A stretch of DNA of 64,000 bases. Origin: Tubiluchus corallicola. Taxonomy: Eukaryota; Priapulida; Priapulimorpha; Priapulimorphida; Tubiluchidae. The notes under the pieces were generated by a model. That model was not told the DNA's origin. It made no database searches and saw only the letters and a program-made list of their open reading frames with translations. Position 1 is the first letter of the stretch; each line of letters starts with the position of its first letter. The position numbers and the translations under genes were made by a program. Of the stretch, positions 48,080-63,421 are shown one piece after another. The stretch covers positions 180,001-244,000 of the forward strand of contig JAQGDQ010000281.1 of NCBI GenBank assembly GCA_030141605.1, read 5' to 3'.

Positions 48080-51000
48080 TAAATAAGAAAATCATTAACA
48101 AATCAAGCCATGAACGAACAAATTAATGAATGAACGTCTGAATGGACAAAAATTAAACGGCAATAAATGCACGAAGGTGTGTACTTGTATAAGATTTGTT
48201 GCGCACATATAGATCCGGTATCCAGGACTCACCGATAAGCCTACTTGTCATGATGCTGGATGTGGAAGGACCAGAATCTAGCCAATTATCAAGAATAATC
48301 CTCTAAGACAAGATTACGCTGGGAGAGGTGTCCTAGCCTATTTTGGACTCTTATTTTGGCCTATTGAATTAGATAGAAGGCGGTAGTTTAGCCCGCGAAA
48401 CTGTCCAGAAACATTTAACCTCGTAATTGTGTATCAAAGAGGCCTAACTTTGGTCACTAAGCGCACACTTTGACCACCCGATCAGATAATCTCCTCGCAA
48501 ACATTACATACATGAAAAGTTGTCCAGATGATTGTAAAGATTTTGAGTTTGAAAATTCTGACAAACGATAAAACGGAGTGCAGGGAGCTTTCATGAGAGT
48601 AAGAATGAATGATGAAAAGGATACTACGTTGATGTTAAAAGTTAGAGACAATGTTGATTCGATCAGCAGTTTCCATCGTTTTCTGGCCACATAAACACAG
48701 TCCCTGCGATTGGCTTAATCAGAGCGCATGGACACATTTCTCCAGAGTATCAGGTAGTAAACTGAAGACGTGATCAGTTACATGAACAAAGCAGGTATAA
48801 TGTTCTTTGATTTTCAAAATGGTGGATTGATTATGTCATCATCCAGGTGATCCAGATTTCAAAATATAAGAATGGCAGACAGGTGCGTCTCATGATCTCT
48901 CTACTGGCTGCCATTTTGATAATCTAGATTATATTTCTGATTTATGTACAAGTGGCTCTGTAATAAGTAGAATGGTTTTGTAGATTGTGCAGTGGTGCAC
49001 TGTAATTATGTAGAATATTTGATTGGCTGGATGAAAATGACACCATACAACGTTTGAGCAATACCTCAGAAAATAAAACAATAAAAGTTGTACATTATTA
49101 GTTTTTCAGCTATGTAAATATTTATTAAACCATGAAAAAGAAACAGTATACATATAATAAAGTGTGCTATATTCAAAAACGAGAATATATTTAGTGCTGC
49201 ATATTTACAGTAAGGTGAGAGAGAGGTCTATGTACAGTACACACGAAACTCCTAAATACTTAGAAGAACGTATATATAGCTTACTTAACCATGGCGCGCC
49301 ACGCACGCCTAAAATTTTTAATTTGTAGCAATTTATAATTAACCTAAATAAGTGCAAGTTACCATAGTTAGTGCACGACTCTATATGAACGATACAAGCT
49401 TATAATTACACATGTAACAAATAATAAAGGTGAAAATAGACATACACAGTTGCGGTACTACCCATAATTACACACTAGTCACACTAATTAATTAGTACCA
49501 ATACTATATAATTCATACATGTGTTACACACTGTCTGTAATTTTTATATACACTATGTATAAGATTTGTCGCTGGATTCTTACTTTTTATAAAGAGCGTC
49601 ATTCTGGTTTAACCAACATAGTAGATATTACATATAAAAGTCCCGCTCCTACCGACTCTCAAAAACGCACGTACTGCCATATTTTTTCAATTGTTTATTT
49701 CTCAGTAAGTAGGCTTACTGTAGGCTGGCCATCGAATTTTGCAGTTAGTATAACAACATAAATTATCACTAAAATAAAAACCTTAAAGTGACATTTAAAA
49801 ATATAAACTCATTTGTACAATGTATTTACTTTATGAACTGGTCTCAGTGATTCGTTAAGGGAATAATTAAGTCACATAATAAGGTACATTTTGTAATAGT
49901 AATAATTTAATGTATACGCTTATTCCCAACTTCTCTTGCGTTGTCCTAAAGAGAAAGAAAGTCTATTTATAAAGAGTTTTAATACAGTGTATACTGATGA
50001 TGACCACGATATTTCCGAATATTAGACGTACTACAGAAAATTACACGTAAATATTTCGGCATTAAATCAACAGTAAAGTAATCAGTATAAGCTTTGATTA
50101 ATGTTCAAAAGCATTGATTATTTATCATTTAAAGATTTTAGTATTAAAATAATAATGAAAAAAAAATTAATGAAAAATTCTAATCTATCGTATAGCTTGG
50201 TTTCATCGTTATTACTAATACCTCACAATATGCACTTTGTCGCCCTAAACCGCAGTAAGACCATCTCAATAGGTCCTTTCGTTAACAGTAGTATAATAAT
50301 TAGAAAAATACACGTAGGCTCGTGTGAGGTACGTGTGAGGCTCCATGCACATAAAAACTATTAAACTAATACACCTAAATTTAAAGAAGGTAATAATACT
50401 AATCCTTAAAGATTTTGCAATAATTATTTCATATCGGTCAATCAGCTGGAAATGACCTGTTTCAATGTATTAACGGAGTGTAATATTATTATTTTTCATT
50501 ATTTATGACGTCTTATTGACACCCTCAAAACCACGCTGTCCTAAAGTACGTAATGCTGGATTTAAAAATAGATATGAAATGTTAAACGCTTAATTGAAAG
50601 TGCAATTCCCCAGGATGCAGTGAAACGATTTAACCAGGAGACATAATGACATCCCATTTACTTGTTAATGGCAATGACTTAAAACCAAAGCAGTCACGGT
50701 AAAAGTCGTCTGGAACAGCAAAGCCTTGGTTTTCCAAATTTTCAATAACAGGAATGGATAGTAAGCCATACTTCAATACAATTTTTCATACTAAATAGAT
50801 TTGTTGCATTCGAAGAATCCCTATTCTTCTCATTTCACTGCAAAGTGTGCTGCATCATATCAGATTTTTAAAACCAAAGTTGAACGAACAAAGAAGGAAA
50901 ATATATAACTGAGCCCGGATTTAATTCAGGGATATTGAGATTACCACTTATGAGTTTAACACCATGACCACTAAATACAGAGCGCCTGTTGTCGATAGCA

Positions 51001-52698
51001 GGTCTTAACAGCTCATCAACTAAGACAACAATCTCAATTAATGTTAATTTGATCGTGTTAGAATACTAAGTAACTGATTAAATTAACTTTTGCTGTTATT
51101 TAGCGTCCTGAAAATAATAATTAAAGATATAGTAATTTACTAATTACTCATAACTTCAATTTCAAGATTATCGCTAGTTTTAATGACGAACATGAACGTA
51201 GATATTTCTTAGTCAAACAGTAATCTGCTGTTTAATGACTATAATTTTTCATCAGGCAGTAATGACATCAAATTCCTTTAATTGGTAACATATTCTACCT
51301 GAGGTAGCCACACCCACAAAACGTCAAATTCTCCACGTATTCATGTTTTGAGCATTTTCATAATCGCCAATTTTTATACTAATCTAAATTCAAACATATA
51401 ATATGTACAGTTTTAGCAAATATTTACACAACTTTTCCATGATACAAGTGAACTTGTTAATGTATGGGCTCCGTTTTACATTATAGTTTTTATTTGTAAA
51501 CGTCATCGGCAGATGGCAGTACATAGTCACAGTCACAGGTCACAAAGAATGAAAATACTGAGAAGCCAGAAGTTAAAGTAAATGGTCAGGAAGGTGCAAT
51601 TAAATCAAAATTATTAAATTAAAATAATAGATTTGCAACTTGAATGTTTTTCAGAATGATCTAACTCTGCTTAGCAAAAACTTATCCAGGTACAGAAATA
51701 CTTCTACATTTTACCAAGCCCTTGCTATACATGTTAAATTTAAACGCAGAGGAACAGTAAGAGCTGCATGGTCAGATGCAACTATACGCTGACATCTCTA
51801 TATTAGAGTAAAGGTTAATCGAAATTCCCTAGGAGCTTCTGGCAAAAATAGTGCTATACTACATTTATTGCTGAAAACAAATCCATGCCGTCTAAAGTTT
51901 AAAATATTCCTATGGGTGGTGAGATACAGTATCAAAAATCAATGTAACTCAAAAACTTTAAGGGAAAAAACTGGAAGTAAAAAGAGAGCAGTAACTCGCT
52001 GATATCAGCACCTGATCCCGAATTAGCTGCATTTGGGAATAAAGGTTTTGGTAAACGTCAGCATAAGACTGTTGTCTGGTTCAGCTCATACAACGCAAAG
52101 ACATTATAAATATGGAAGTTATATTTTTTTAGACTTTGTATAAGTTTATGCTATCTGATAGGTTCATGCTATTTTGATTTGTTAGAGTGAACAGTTTATG
52201 CATTTGTTGCTGTCACACATTTTTTCTTGGAAGTTATTGCCAATTCTTGCTTTTTTGTATTTTTACCTATTCCCATTACTGGATACCATAATACTGTAAC
52301 AATAAAATTTGATTTATGCTTCATTTTACGAACGTTCAGCTTTCTTGCACACTTACATTCATTATTAGGTATTACTATTGTCATAAAGTAGTTTAGGTCT
52401 AGTTAAAACGTAGGCCTGATTGAAAATTGTTTAGCAATTTTGGTACAAGCTAGTTTGGTACAAATTTGGAAGTAACAAAATAGTCTGATTTGATTTGGGT
52501 TGGTAATGTTCAGTAGCCTCAGTTCAGATCAGTTTATAAAAAGGCAACTGGCACACGTTTAGAAGTTGGCCCTATCGAGCCTATGTTAAAAATTTGAATG
52601 TGCAGCTTTTAACAACTACCTTACTTAGTACCACAGAATGCGCTTGAATTCTTCATACGCTTGAATGCAAATAGATCGAAACCGTCTATATTTTATAA
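47558..52698. other. Intergenic stretch between the fasciclin-like and calcium-binding genes
   Basis: Holds the fasciclin-like promoter region (no TATA box recognised) and the 3' flank of the calcium-binding gene. A tRNA-like SINE relic is at about 50925-51000 (minus). Short AT-rich frames in it have no support. Confidence 0.5.
47945..48076 (+). repeat. Possible retroelement 3'-tail motif followed by (TA)n
   Basis: Contains 'gaggatgaccgctagaaagc' then gttgaaacgtcg, aataaa and a (TA)n microsatellite at 48044-48076. Compare 11966-12030 on the other strand. Confidence 0.3.
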
Positions 52699-52908
52699 TT
52701 ACCAACAAGTTACAGTAGGGAAATCATCATTTTCATCTGATTTTCGTGTTTTTTCTTTAGTTTTACTTTTCTTAACTTTGGGAAATTCGATTTTATCGAA
52801 GTTGAGCCGTCCGGTTAAGTAATTTCCAAGCGCCTCTGGATCGTCAGAGCGATAATATTCCACCGCCAAGTGGCAGAAGTACTCATAATCTACTTTCTTC
52901 TGACCTTT
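52699..52908 (-). CDS. SCP/calexcitin-like last exon with Lys-rich C-terminal extension
   Basis: Acceptor ttttttttcag, 69 codons then TAA. Encodes KKVDYEYFCHLAVEYYRSDD and LGNYLTGRLNF, where this family usually ends. Here about 29 further residues follow, beginning KVKKSKTKEKTRKSDE, basic then acidic. Confidence 0.85.
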   Translation of the reverse strand, partial: KGQKKVDYEYFCHLAVEYYRSDDPEALGNYLTGRLNFDKIEFPKVKKSKTKEKTRKSDENDDFPTVTCW

Positions 52909-55900
52909 CTGAAAAAAAATGAACGAAAAAATCTCATTTCAGCAAAACTCAAACTAGGTTTTCTGTACGGAAAATATTTACGAATTTATTTTAAAAAAAG
53001 GTCAATATATTCTAAAAGCTTTCTTTAGAATGCGCCCCTAATAATGTTCTGGCTTCCAGAATGCTCTGCACCCAGTATTGAACAGAATTAGAGATTTGTA
53101 ATGGAGTCATCGTACGCGACTACGAGCATTAGGTTAGGAGAATTAGTAGAATTACATTATTAGGCGAATAAGAAGTCTCTTTATATGCAATGCCAAACTG
53201 TTCCTCCAGATTGCAAGACGAGCCTTTAGCTGATATATTGATAAATTACGAGTTTGTGTCAATTTGAATTTGTCAGACGAGTCTAAGACGGCCGCTTGCA
53301 AAACTTGCAATCGCACGTGAGTGGTGGCGTAGTCTCTGCGGAAGATACAAAATCAAAAATTTCAAACTTGCGCGTTCAGTGCACCTACTGCGAACTTCTC
53401 ATATTTTTGAAGTTTCACTGAAGAAAGAAAAAATGATGGAAGACGATCTAATTATGCATTCCTACTGAGAGGTGTTGATAATAAGCCAAATTCAAGGGTT
53501 TAGCAGTAAATTTTAGGAAATTGGCATGAATTCAATATACATATGAATTTGAAACACACGTTTCAAGTGCTTTCTTGAACATATACATTGGCCCACTGAA
53601 TTTAAGCAGGAAAATGAAAAAACCCGAAGAATACTGATCGCTTATCAGATTTGAAATTAGGCCTTCTGCACCCCCCCCTCCTTCCAGTTGCACGAACAAC
53701 TTTGCTAACTAGTAAGTTCGAAGAATGAAATGTTAATTCGTTAAGCTCAGAAATGAATATGTCTGCTCACTTTGAACATATAAATTAAACGCTTAAATTA
53801 AGTTACAGTAAATACTAGCACTTAAAACTGTAATCTGCTTACACACATACTTACTTACAGTTTTGTATTTTGATGTAGGATCGAATAACTTTTTAGTTGT
53901 CGATATGCGGCTTTGATTTCATTTGGAATACATTCAAGTACAATTCAGGCGTTTTTGAAGCAGTTTTAAAATTCTTTACGATGATATCACAAGCCTTTTA
54001 CTAACTTTTACCAATTCCCTATAGCAGAGTATATCAAAATTACTTTGCAGTTTATTTGCCCATTGCGATAGGGTTTAAAAGTTTGCATTTGTGATCAAAG
54101 CGTCATCTTCGCAATACATACAAATTAATATTTAGATTTAGTATAATCAACTGCAAATGATGATAGTCAATATGCTTTAAAATTCATGATAATTCATAGC
54201 GACATGTCATTCATTGAATTTACTGCGAATTTTGCAAAAAATAGATGCTTTTTAATTTTTTGTGAGAAAACATAGATTGGGAATAAATTACAAAATTGTT
54301 ATAAGAGATAGTTATTATTTTAATAGTAATTTAAAAAAATTAGTGGAGGTATATATTGTTAAATCTGTATACTGGACGTTGGTCAGAAGAACGTCAAGTT
54401 TCACTTTAAGGCTGAAGAATCCATGTCTTACCAGAGTAAATTTTTCCCAAGCCTTTCGAACGTCTTTGACAGGTACTCCAAACTTGGTCAGACAGTATTC
54501 GAACTCGTTTGCGTCTATTATACCATCACCTGTTAATAAAATCATGAGCATGACAAAATTTATCTTAGAAATTAACGATATGTTATTCATTATGGCTATG
54601 TTACATACAAAGTTATTCAACATCAACGTGACATCTAAACACATACACAGTCTGTTGGGCGAACCGATATTAATGTCATTATTGCTATACGGAATTAGCT
54701 CGGAATGAACCAAAAGTTTCTGGGTTCCGTCAACTGAATGCGATGTCTTTCGGTTGTTAGTCACAATAATGGTCATCCACCGATTATAACTCAGTCAAAG
54801 TTAATACGTTCGTCGAATTGGTCCACTACTAGATTAATGTAGTTCAGCAAGTTATGAAGTCTTAATAGCAAAGCAGCATTCTGAACAGTGTAAGCATGAG
54901 TGTTTCGTGGCAGTGCTTAGCCGATTTTTCCAGCTTTAGATAAAAGATTTTGGGCAATGTAATCGGCTTGGCTATCGTTAACTAATTATCAAGATCCATT
55001 ATTTGTATAGTATTTTTTTTTAATTTTAAGGTTATTCAAGAAAAAATTCCGTCCTAATAAAAAATTTGGAACTAAAACTCACAAGAAATTAGTCATTATC
55101 TATTAATATGTATTCTATCCTGCCTGCTAGAAAAACTACATAAAAAAGTTATTTTTCTGACTTATGCCCAAAAATTGAAAGAAAACAATTTATGGTGTTT
55201 TTTGTAGCATTTGGTACACGAAATAACATATCAAAAGTAGGCCGAAATTCGGGTGTCACAAAGGCTCTGATTATAACATCAAAAAGATGGCCGCTTTTTG
55301 ACCAAAATGAATGGGTATTTAGTCTATCTATCAGAATGGCAAAATAATGCTCATTTTGACTCAGAAACATGAAACTTTGCACAGTGCTAGAACCCATTAA
55401 TTGACCTTACTAATAGCATTAACTAAATTTGACAGAATTAACTGTTCTGCCACTTAGTTAATTTGAAAAAGAGTTAGTTGTTCACAGATCTACAAAAATG
55501 ACTTTTCTTAATTAAATTTGTAACGTGTTTGTCCTACGGATGCATTAACCCTAGTACGCGAAGCAGCTCAGTTCTCAGTTATCTGAAAATAAAAGTCAAT
55601 CGAGGCTGAAAATTTAACAGCTCTGAAAAAAAACCAGCTTTTACATTTACAAATTGTCAGTTTTTGCAACTTAAAACCAAATTTAAAATGTGACCCGCCT
55701 TAAATGACAAATTAGTCGTTAGAATAATAATTGCTATAATCAATTATTAAAAGCGTTTGCAATTTCATTTTCCGAACGAAAAATATTTCAAAAGGTTTTC
55801 GCTTCGTTAAAATGTTATTGAATGTAAAATTGATTAGGTTAAGTTACCGAGTTTGCGTTTCGCAAAACTTAGTTGATTCAGCAGATTGAATGTGAATTCA

Positions 55901-56256
55901 ATTAATTAGGTCATGATTACGCCTACAGCTGCGTTAAAAGTTGCTTGATTTATCAAGTAAAAGGCTTTTAGGGAAGATCGAGGATAAAGACGAGGAAATC
56001 AAATCGAGGACCAAGACAAGGAGGAGGAAAAAAGAGAAAGAACCTGTTCTGCTTTAGCTGGTTAGAAACACAATGACTGACCGAGCAATGAGTGACCATT
56101 CGATTTGGATAATCAATTAACATACTGGACAGTGGTCAACTTGCCTGACGTGTCATATACGTGGAATCTATATTCCAGGTATTTGTTCAACCAGCTTGGT
56201 AACTTGTCTGCATCATCGTCTGTGTACGCTCTATGAAAATCCTCCCACATTCGCAA
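52699..56256 (-). CDS. EF-hand sarcoplasmic calcium-binding / calexcitin-like protein, three 3' exons (5' end not found)
   Basis: Exons 56256-56145, 54529-54432 and 52908-52699 join in phase to 139 residues ending at TAA. Exon order gives MWEDFHRAY... LPSWLNKYLEYRFHVYDTSG | DGIIDANEFEYCLTKFGV | KKVDYEYFCHLAVEYYRSDD. YDTSGDGIIDANEF is a canonical calcium-binding EF-hand loop (Asp1, Ser3, Asp5, Gly6, Asp9, Glu12); the last EF-hand (about KGQKKVDYEYF) lacks most ligands. The EW/MWEDF, LPSW and LGNYLTGRL blocks are typical of the invertebrate sarcoplasmic calcium-binding protein/calexcitin family, soluble calcium buffers or sensors of muscle and neurons. The N-terminal EF-hands should lie in exons beyond 56256; I could not identify them. 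The C-terminus carries a Lys-rich extension. Confidence 0.85.
54432..54529 (-). CDS. SCP/calexcitin-like internal exon, canonical EF-hand loop
   Basis: Acceptor ttattaacag, donor gtaaga, phase 1 in and 0 out. Completes the loop DTSGDGIIDANEF across the exon junction, followed by EYCLTKFGVPVKDVRKAW. Both strands are open around it by chance; the splice sites and EF-hand decide for minus. Confidence 0.87.
56145..56256 (-). CDS. SCP/calexcitin-like internal exon, first half of an EF-hand
   Basis: Acceptor ttattatacag. Encodes LRMWEDFHRAYTDDDAD and LPSWLNKYLEYRFHVYDTS. It ends AG|gcaagt, so the following intron uses a GC donor; a canonical GT does not exist at the position required by protein and phase (1 out). 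Confidence 0.85.
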
Positions 56257-57552
56257 CTGTATAATAAAAAAAAACTGTTTTTTTAAAACGCCTTGAGAAA
56301 GGGAGAGTTTGTTATGCACAGCGAAAATTCAAATTTACATAATTGTTATTAAATGAGTGAGACGGTAGATGGATACTCGTGACTGCTTTACTACATTTTC
56401 AAGTACAAACTTAAGAAGCTATTTAACTATTAATTGCTTCGTAGCTGTTTAAAAGACCAGATTTAACAGCCGATAAACGACTCAAATTTCACCACTGTTT
56501 TGCGGGAAGATTGGTAACTCTTATATTCGTGCTGCATGTTATGTTTGGTTTACCCTGAGCTTTTATTAACACAGTTTGCAACAAACAGCGTCACGAGATA
56601 AAAATTGTAATAAATTCTGATTAAGATTATTAATCTGTAATGAAATTTTTCTTTGTCAGCTGTCGTATAATTATTGTGGATAAATTTGCCACTTCTTGCT
56701 ACCATTTTGTGCATGCTGCAACGGAGCTGTGACTTTTAGTCGTATCACAATAATAGTCATAGGCACTGTCGCTGTGAAAGTCATAGTTATGATCCTAGTT
56801 ACAAAGGCGATCATGTTCAACAATCATCTGTTATGCAGGGCAGTAGTGTGCTAAAACTTCAACTTGTTTCCTCCTCATACCAGTGATCTTACAGATTCGA
56901 CACTAAGAGAGAGAGGCGGGAAAACCTATAAACCAAAACATTTATTGGAACGCGAGCACTAAAAATGCCGACTGACAACAACATTTTTAGTCTCTGACTT
57001 GGACATATGTAAGTAATTTCACCAAGAATGCTATCAACGCTTTGCGAGGAGTAGGCGTTACCGCGGCTGCTTAAATTACTATGACCACACACGTTATATG
57101 CAAATTTAATTTCTGATTCTGCTATGATCAACAATCTTCTTAAAAACACACAACATACCCTTTATTTGCAAACTGAGAGAATACTGCGAGTTGTTTAGTA
57201 AATGTAATTCATTATACGCAACAGATCGTGACGCAGATTCGCCTGTACGCATTGCCTTTAAATTATTATTTCTACCCAGTGAACCTAAGTTTTTTTTAAG
57301 TTTGCGAAAGTGAGTTTGAAACTTTAAACAGAATTTTTTTGAAACATATTTTACAATGTATGTATGTACAGCGCTATTTTTTCTTAGACGCTATTCATTT
57401 ACCAAAAAGTACAAATTACCGCTCGGTAATAGGAAATTATTTATTTAACGTCGGGCATGTTAATGTTAATGTTAAGGTCAAAATGTTAATGTTATGCAGC
57501 TCATCATTATTCAGTTAGGTATAGGCCTACAGCCGAAGTAGATGGCAAATAA

Positions 57553-57554
<2 letters not shown>

Positions 57555-57588
<34 letters not shown>
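57555..57588 (+). repeat. (GT)n microsatellite
   Basis: About 17 GT units followed by degenerate GT/GC-rich sequence to about 57640. Confidence 0.95.
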
Positions 57589-57594
<6 letters not shown>

Positions 57595-57975
57595 TGCGTG
57601 CGTGCGTGCACGTCTCCGTGTGCTTGTGCGTGTGTGTGCTCAGAGTTCCTTAACATCGTAGCCCATTGTGAACTGCCAATTGTGCACCTGACTTTTGAAA
57701 AGAACACTGATCTATTTTGTATAAAAGAAAATGTTTCGCCGATTTATGCAGAACTCCCATGCACCTAGTAATATAAGCGTCATTACGCCTTTCATCTAAA
57801 ATTAATTCATCCAAAACTCATTCTGTTCTGCAGGCAGAATTTCTTCAGGGAATCAGAGAAATATCCATCTTCTCGTGATTTTGATTAGGCCCTGACCAAT
57901 TTCCAGTAATGATTCTTATTGGAAAGCCTTCGAGGCTTCAAACATCAAAATTTTAAGTTACATGTAGGGGCAGTA

Positions 57976-58054
57976 ATAACAACAACAACAACAACAACAT
58001 CACCACCACCACCACCACCACCATCAACAACAACAACAACAACAACAACAACAA
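57976..58054 (+). repeat. (CAA)n-(CAC)n-(CAA)n compound tract
   Basis: Symmetrical compound trinucleotide array. Confidence 0.95.
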
Positions 58055-59024
58055 AATGAAACAAATAAGATAATATAAATTTATTTGAAAGCAGTCAAAT
58101 ACATGGACAACATGAGCTGTAAGCTCTTTACCGACGAGCTTTACATAATAAATTACTTCGCGATATATGCGTGATTTTTCTAATATTCAAAAATGATTTA
58201 TTAATACTAAATAATCATTTATGAATATTCAAAATTGATTTATTAATACTCATAATTTGTTTGTTAATATTCAAAAATAAGCATAAAATTCCACTTTGGC
58301 GTTCCATACATTAAAGTCATTGAAAAGTAAATAATTTCAGGCATGCGCAGTAGCCTACGGCAGCTCTATGTACTAATTAACCAAGAATTTTAGAGCTTAG
58401 GAAGATATGAGCACGATTTAACCGCAAGGTGATACAGTACAGCCAAACTCTTGCAATTTCAATGTGTTGTCATCAACCTGACATTCATGGCCACAGTTAA
58501 AGGATTTATGTTTTTTACACAGCATCCGCAGAGACTGATATATTTATAACTTACATGTGGTCTATGCAATTTTTCATTTTAATGTTTATAATGTGAAGAA
58601 CGAGAATATTTATTACAAACTATACGCAGCTCAAGTGGACGAGTAATAGTTTTATGCCCCGATTAGTGCCATAAATGTTAAATTTGCTAATTGCATTATT
58701 TTCATTTGCGCAATATTAGGAATGAATAACATTAAATCATTTTAAACAAATAATGTAATTGTTATTATTTAAATGGGAAAATGGCAATGCAAAATGGGAA
58801 TAAAATAGGCAAGAATAAAATCTGAGAGTATAAGTCCCTGTGTAAATCCAACGTGGCATGCATTTTCAAAAAGATACGAGTCATTGAGTTTAAGATATTT
58901 TGCTAATCTTCACAAATGACACAAATTAATAGTTTCTAGCATCTAACCACACGCTGTCAAATGTTTTTTAAATGTTTGGCATCAATTGTACAAAAGCTGG
59001 TTTTCCTTACTTTTATATATATTT

Positions 59025-59067
59025 GAGGGAGAGAGAGAGAGAAAGAGAGAGGGAGAGAGACGGAGAG

Positions 59068-59135
<68 letters not shown>

Positions 59136-59156
59136 AGGGAGGGAGAGAGAGAGAGA
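59025..59156 (+). repeat. (GA)n microsatellite at the 3' side of the LINE
   Basis: About 130 bp of GA with GGGA and CGGA variants, abutting the 3' tail of the retrotransposon. Confidence 0.95.
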
Positions 59157-61604
<2,448 letters not shown>

Positions 61605-61670
61605 CCACCACTAGCTGAATTAGTGGTTTATCAAATAAAGAAAAACAGTTACGCAATGTCACATACTTAC

Positions 61671-61731
61671 TACTGTCAGCTTGTGGGAGATTAACGCTAG
61701 CTTTAGGTTTTAAAATCTTCCAGTGACTAAA
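61671..61731 (-). CDS. Candidate small exon upstream of the LINE insertion, unidentified
   Basis: 61 nt between acceptor gttgtctcag and donor gtaagt, encoding FSHWKILKPKASVNLPQADS, phase 0 in and 1 out. It lies on the strand of the calcium-binding gene, but nothing in it resembles an EF-hand. Confidence 0.22.
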
Positions 61732-61739
61732 CTGAGACA

Positions 61740-63420
61740 ACCTGGTTATGGTTGCAACCTACGTCAGAATGTAACGAAAGCTAGCCCATTATGTGCAATC
61801 TTCATTCATGTATAGTTAGATGTCATAACCTGTATATATTCACAATATCTGCGTTTTACGAAAAAGTGCCTCGCCGCTGAATGAATTTTATGTTTGCCTA
61901 TTTATGCTGGCGAACTTGAGCAATTCTTCGGGGGATTTGAAAGCCGTTAGCATTGATAGCGAACAGATAAGTTTTCCTGATGCACATTGATTTGAAGGAA
62001 AGCTGATCTTAGGTAAACGTGCGGGGCATGAAACCAGCACAGGGTGCCCGCTTTATCGGAAACGGCGAACGCTAACAGATTAAAACTAAAGGGCACTCAT
62101 TAGAGGTGATGGCACGAGGGTTGACATCATGATACGGGGTTAAGATGATAATGACGATGGTGATGTTTACGCTGACGGTGATAGTGACTTGAATGAAGGT
62201 GCTGCTGAAACAGAATTAGGAGCTGTTCATTTTCTAGTTCCAAACAAAAAATGCATAAAAAGAGACGTGTTTTTTCAAACTGTCGCATGTCCGTAAATCT
62301 GTCGAGTACTAACAACGATGGCGACAACGATGAAAGTGTTGATACATTGTTGTTGTTGATGGAGATGACGATCAAGCGACGACGATTATTTAGGTAATAA
62401 TTAATGTGGCTGTGGTAACGGGATCGAAGATACAAAATCACTCCAATAGCAGTTATAATAATAATAATGACGGTGGAATCAATAGTGATATTGAAGATGG
62501 CGATAGTATGATTGCAAAGATGACGACGTCCTTTCTTGAACACAAAACCTAAAATAAATTTAGTAGAAGAATTAGTGTTGGAACTCACTGTGAGCAACCT
62601 ATTGTCATAGTTTGTCACATTCTGCAAGCATTTGCGCGGCAACAAGAAGAAGGGCAATAATTGTTATTCAAGACAACGCAAAGCAAAGAAATGCAATTGA
62701 GTGGAGACCTACTACACACTGCAACTTGCATCGACTTTTTATTACTACAAACTAGGCTTAGTTCAATCAATGAACTTTGTTTACCAAAATGTCAAAAGTC
62801 TGTAAAACCGTGGAGAATAGAGAATTTGTCAGGAAATAATATTATCCCTCTGATTTACTACTCCATCTGTCTGCAATAAGAAAATAACATTTACTTGCTT
62901 TAGATCTGGTTGCAGTCTAGTAGAAATTAGCTAGTAGCAAGTGACAGTAACTAAAAGCAGCAGTATTGTGAACCAAGAAGCAGGGGCTGCACTTTAGTAT
63001 CATTAACTGCTAGACAGCTGTTCATAAAGTTTCATCACCTTCCTTCTCTGACGCGTATGCGTTCTCCATGACTGGATAGTTCATTTTTTCATTACCTTGG
63101 CATTTTTTTTCTTTTTCTAAATATGAGCTAAGGTGATAACGTAATCAGTAGCAACACAAGAATGCAACTGAATGCAAACTGTCTGTTTCAAAGATGTTTC
63201 TTTTAAAGATGAAATAAACTCAGAATAGCGTATATTGTAATTGTGGATTTATTCTGTTATTTAAACGAAGGTACTGAATTAGCTTACGATTATTTCAAAA
63301 TGGATGCTCTGCTACGCATTATCAGCAGCACCATTTCTGAAAATACTAATCGATAATTGACAATTCAGAGTGGGCGCCAGTTCAGAGATAATTTATGACA
63401 ATTATCTTTACTAATGAACA
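61740..63420. other. Non-coding stretch upstream of the integrin-like exon
   Basis: Contains degenerate GAT/GAC-rich sequence at 62130-62520, which leaves a long minus-strand frame open without protein-like features. Upstream exons of the integrin gene were not recognised. Confidence 0.45.
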
Positions 63421-63421
63421 A

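Larger units (their letters stand above)
56257..59024. other. Non-coding stretch, probably intron or 5' flank of the calcium-binding gene
   Basis: Should contain the upstream part of that gene, but no exon with an EF-hand could be found on the minus strand. It has (GT)n at 57555-57588 and a CAA/CAC tract at 57976-58054. Confidence 0.4.

Noticed and set aside
54262-54776. Two overlapping frames of about 150 residues on opposite strands
   Set aside because: They cover the 98-nt EF-hand exon and intron sequence; only the spliced exon is supported.
55149-55397. 82-residue minus-strand frame in the calcium-binding gene intron
   Set aside because: Looks weakly protein-like, but lies within an intron and lacks splice sites that fit the phase of neighbouring exons.
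62127-62657. 176-residue minus-strand frame
   Set aside because: Arises from degenerate GAT/GAC-rich sequence; its His/Ile-rich product has no domain and changes composition along its length.
63389-63421. Use of the ATG at 63395 as a start codon for the integrin-like frame
   Set aside because: The region matches the end of an integrin ectodomain, so it must be an internal exon entered through an acceptor.
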